Shown: positions 4,535-5,504 of the stretch, piece by piece
Layout of the letters: each line of letters starts with the position of its first letter
How positions within the stretch are numbered: position 1 is the stretch's first letter
Assembly (NCBI GenBank): GCA_021783525.1
Contig: JAJXTT010000142.1
Span: 1 to 5,504, forward strand
Direction: 5' to 3'
DNA length: 5,504 nt
From: Pseudomonadota bacterium
GTDB lineage: Bacteria > Pseudomonadota > Gammaproteobacteria > Burkholderiales > Gallionellaceae
Translations under genes and position numbers: made by a program
Notes under the pieces: generated by a model
Databases searched by the model: none
Seen by the model: the letters and a program-made list of their open reading frames with translations, nothing else
What the model was told of the DNA's origin: nothing

Positions 4535-5107
4535 TTACTTCTTGTCTTTCTGGATTTCCGCCAGCCCCAATGCATTCCAGCCCTCATGCCCCAGCTTGCG
4601 CATGGTCTCGATGTTCTTCTCGAAGATCTGTTCGGCATCGGGAAATGCGGCCACCGCCTTGTCGATGCTGTCCTCGCGCAAGATATGCAAGGTCGGGTAC
4701 GGCGAGCGGTTGGTGTAGTTGGTGATATCGTCCAACTCGGTATCGACGAACTGGTATTGCGGATGCATGCTGGCGACTTGCAACTCTCCCGCCAGATCGA
4801 CATCCTCAAGCGCCGCATCGACCACAGCCAGAAAGTCGTTGTAGTCGAGAAAGTCGGTCAATACCTGCGGATGGATCAGCAGCGTAGTGTCTATCGCATC
4901 GGGGCTGGCCTCGGCGAGCACCTCGAATTCGCGCAGCACATCGGCCAGCAATTCCTCGGGTGTCTGCGCCGCACTGACCACATAGCGGATCTGGTTCCTG
5001 ACCTGCACGCCCTTGGCGAACGGGCACAGGTTAAGACCGATCACCGCGCGCTCTACCCAGAGTCTGGTGGCGGCGATGGCCTCTTCATTGCTTACCGGGG
5101 CATCCAT
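4535..5107 (-). CDS. DUF1415 family protein
   Basis: The 190-residue protein matches the DUF1415 family along its whole length. Conserved blocks visible are WVERAVIGLNLCPFA (17-31), TTLLIHPQVL (74-83), FLDYNDFL (86-93), VASMHPQYQF (111-120), NYTNRSPYPTLHILRED (130-146), NIETMRKLGHEGW (165-177) and a Lys-rich end. The Cys28-Pro-Phe near the N-terminus and His115-Pro suggest a conserved functional site, but no reaction is known for the family, and I assign none. There is no signal peptide or membrane segment. The start is ATG at 5105-5107. It shares one base with the TAA of the upstream helicase gene (TAATG), so translation is probably coupled to it. A longer reading frame upstream is an out-of-frame shadow of the helicase tail. 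Confidence 0.93.
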   Translation of the reverse strand: MDAPVSNEEAIAATRLWVERAVIGLNLCPFAKGVQVRNQIRYVVSAAQTPEELLADVLREFEVLAEASPDAIDTTLLIHPQVLTDFLDYNDFLAVVDAALEDVDLAGELQVASMHPQYQFVDTELDDITNYTNRSPYPTLHILREDSIDKAVAAFPDAEQIFEKNIETMRKLGHEGWNALGLAEIQKDKK

Positions 5108-5504
5108 TAACGACCGCGACCGCCGGAACGATGTTGCGCGGCGGCTGGCACTGCAGCGCCGCGACCCGCACCTCCCGCGGGCCTGCCGGCTGCACCGCTG
5201 CGCGGCCCGCCGCCTGTACGGGTTTGCCCGGTGGCGGCACGAGCCTGCCCGCCGCCCGCACGCGGTGCGGACTGGCTGCGACCCTGCCCCTGTCCGCGTC
5301 CGCCCTGACCGCGGTTCTGTCCGTTTCCACGATTCTGGCCGTTCAGGATAGGTTCGGCCTTGATGCGTGGGTCCGGCTCGAAACCGGGCACTTGCACGAC
5401 GGGAATCTCGCGCTTGATCAGGCGCTCGATGTCGTGCAGCAATTTGTGTTCGTCGATGCACACCAGGGAGCTCGCTTCGCCGTTGCTGCCTGCGCGCCCG
5501 GTGC
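5107..5504 (-). CDS. rhlE: DEAD-box RNA helicase RhlE, C-terminal end (partial)
   Basis: Only the last 131 residues are in the window; the 5' end lies beyond the right edge. The visible part begins in helicase motif VI (TGRAGSNGEASSLV), whose arginines contact ATP in this family. It continues with CIDEHKLLHDIERLIKREIP and PGFEPDPRIKAEPI, which closely follow the E. coli RhlE end of the core. From visible residue 54 on the tail is low-complexity and rich in Gly, Arg, Gln and Ala, with a tandem NGQNRG (54-65) and RGQGGRGQGQGR. Such basic RGG-like tails bind RNA and help DEAD-box proteins to associate with ribosomal precursors or the degradosome. RhlE unwinds short RNA duplexes in ribosome assembly and RNA decay. 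Its TAA overlaps the ATG of DUF1415, making it the upstream gene of a coupled pair. Confidence 0.93.
   Translation of the reverse strand, partial: TGRAGSNGEASSLVCIDEHKLLHDIERLIKREIPVVQVPGFEPDPRIKAEPILNGQNRGNGQNRGQGGRGQGQGRSQSAPRAGGGQARAATGQTRTGGGPRSGAAGRPAGGAGRGAAVPAAAQHRSGGRGR

Noticed and set aside
4535..5461. DUF1415 gene extended upstream to 308 residues
   Set aside because: The extra N-terminal part is an out-of-frame, Arg/Ala-rich translation of the rhlE tail. DUF1415 conservation begins after the ATG at 5105-5107.

Overview
The window holds six protein-coding genes, one of them cut by the right edge. Gene content, domain variants and moderately high G+C suggest a betaproteobacterium, perhaps from the Nitrosomonadales/Gallionellaceae side. 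The rhlE, DUF1415, srkA and ychJ homologues together with a c-type-haem GGDEF sensor fit that group. This placement is an inference from family resemblance, not from a search.

Left part (1-2291, minus strand): a two-gene signalling unit. The promoter-proximal gene is a single-domain bacteriohemerythrin. Downstream of it, after a 117-base gap containing strong hairpins, is a 571-residue membrane protein with a periplasmic CxxCH (haem c) sensor domain, HAMP, PAS and a C-terminal GGDEF domain. Both are atypical at their active sites. The hemerythrin has Val where the fifth canonical diiron His should be. The GGDEF domain reads SSDEF but keeps a correctly spaced RxxD inhibitory site. Together they look like a redox, O2 or NO sensing c-di-GMP module, with the cyclase possibly working as a c-di-GMP receptor or weak enzyme.

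Middle (2292-2736): a 445-base divergent intergenic region without a convincing gene. It contains a tandem 16-bp near-identical direct repeat over the likely hemerythrin promoter, a perfect 7+7 operator-like palindrome, a second short inverted repeat, and a stem-loop before the plus-strand gene. That gene (2737-2982) encodes an 81-residue protein with two CDGSH-type [2Fe-2S] motifs. It converges on the next minus-strand genes across a hairpin that overlaps the ychJ stop codon.

Right part (3031-5504, minus strand): a compact housekeeping and stress cluster read in the order rhlE (C-terminal part only), a DUF1415 protein, srkA (stress response kinase A) and ychJ (SEC-C motif protein). rhlE and DUF1415 overlap as TAATG. 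srkA and ychJ overlap by 13 bases. A 137-base gap with perfect inverted repeats separates DUF1415 from srkA. No tRNA, rRNA, CRISPR, IS element or phage gene was seen.
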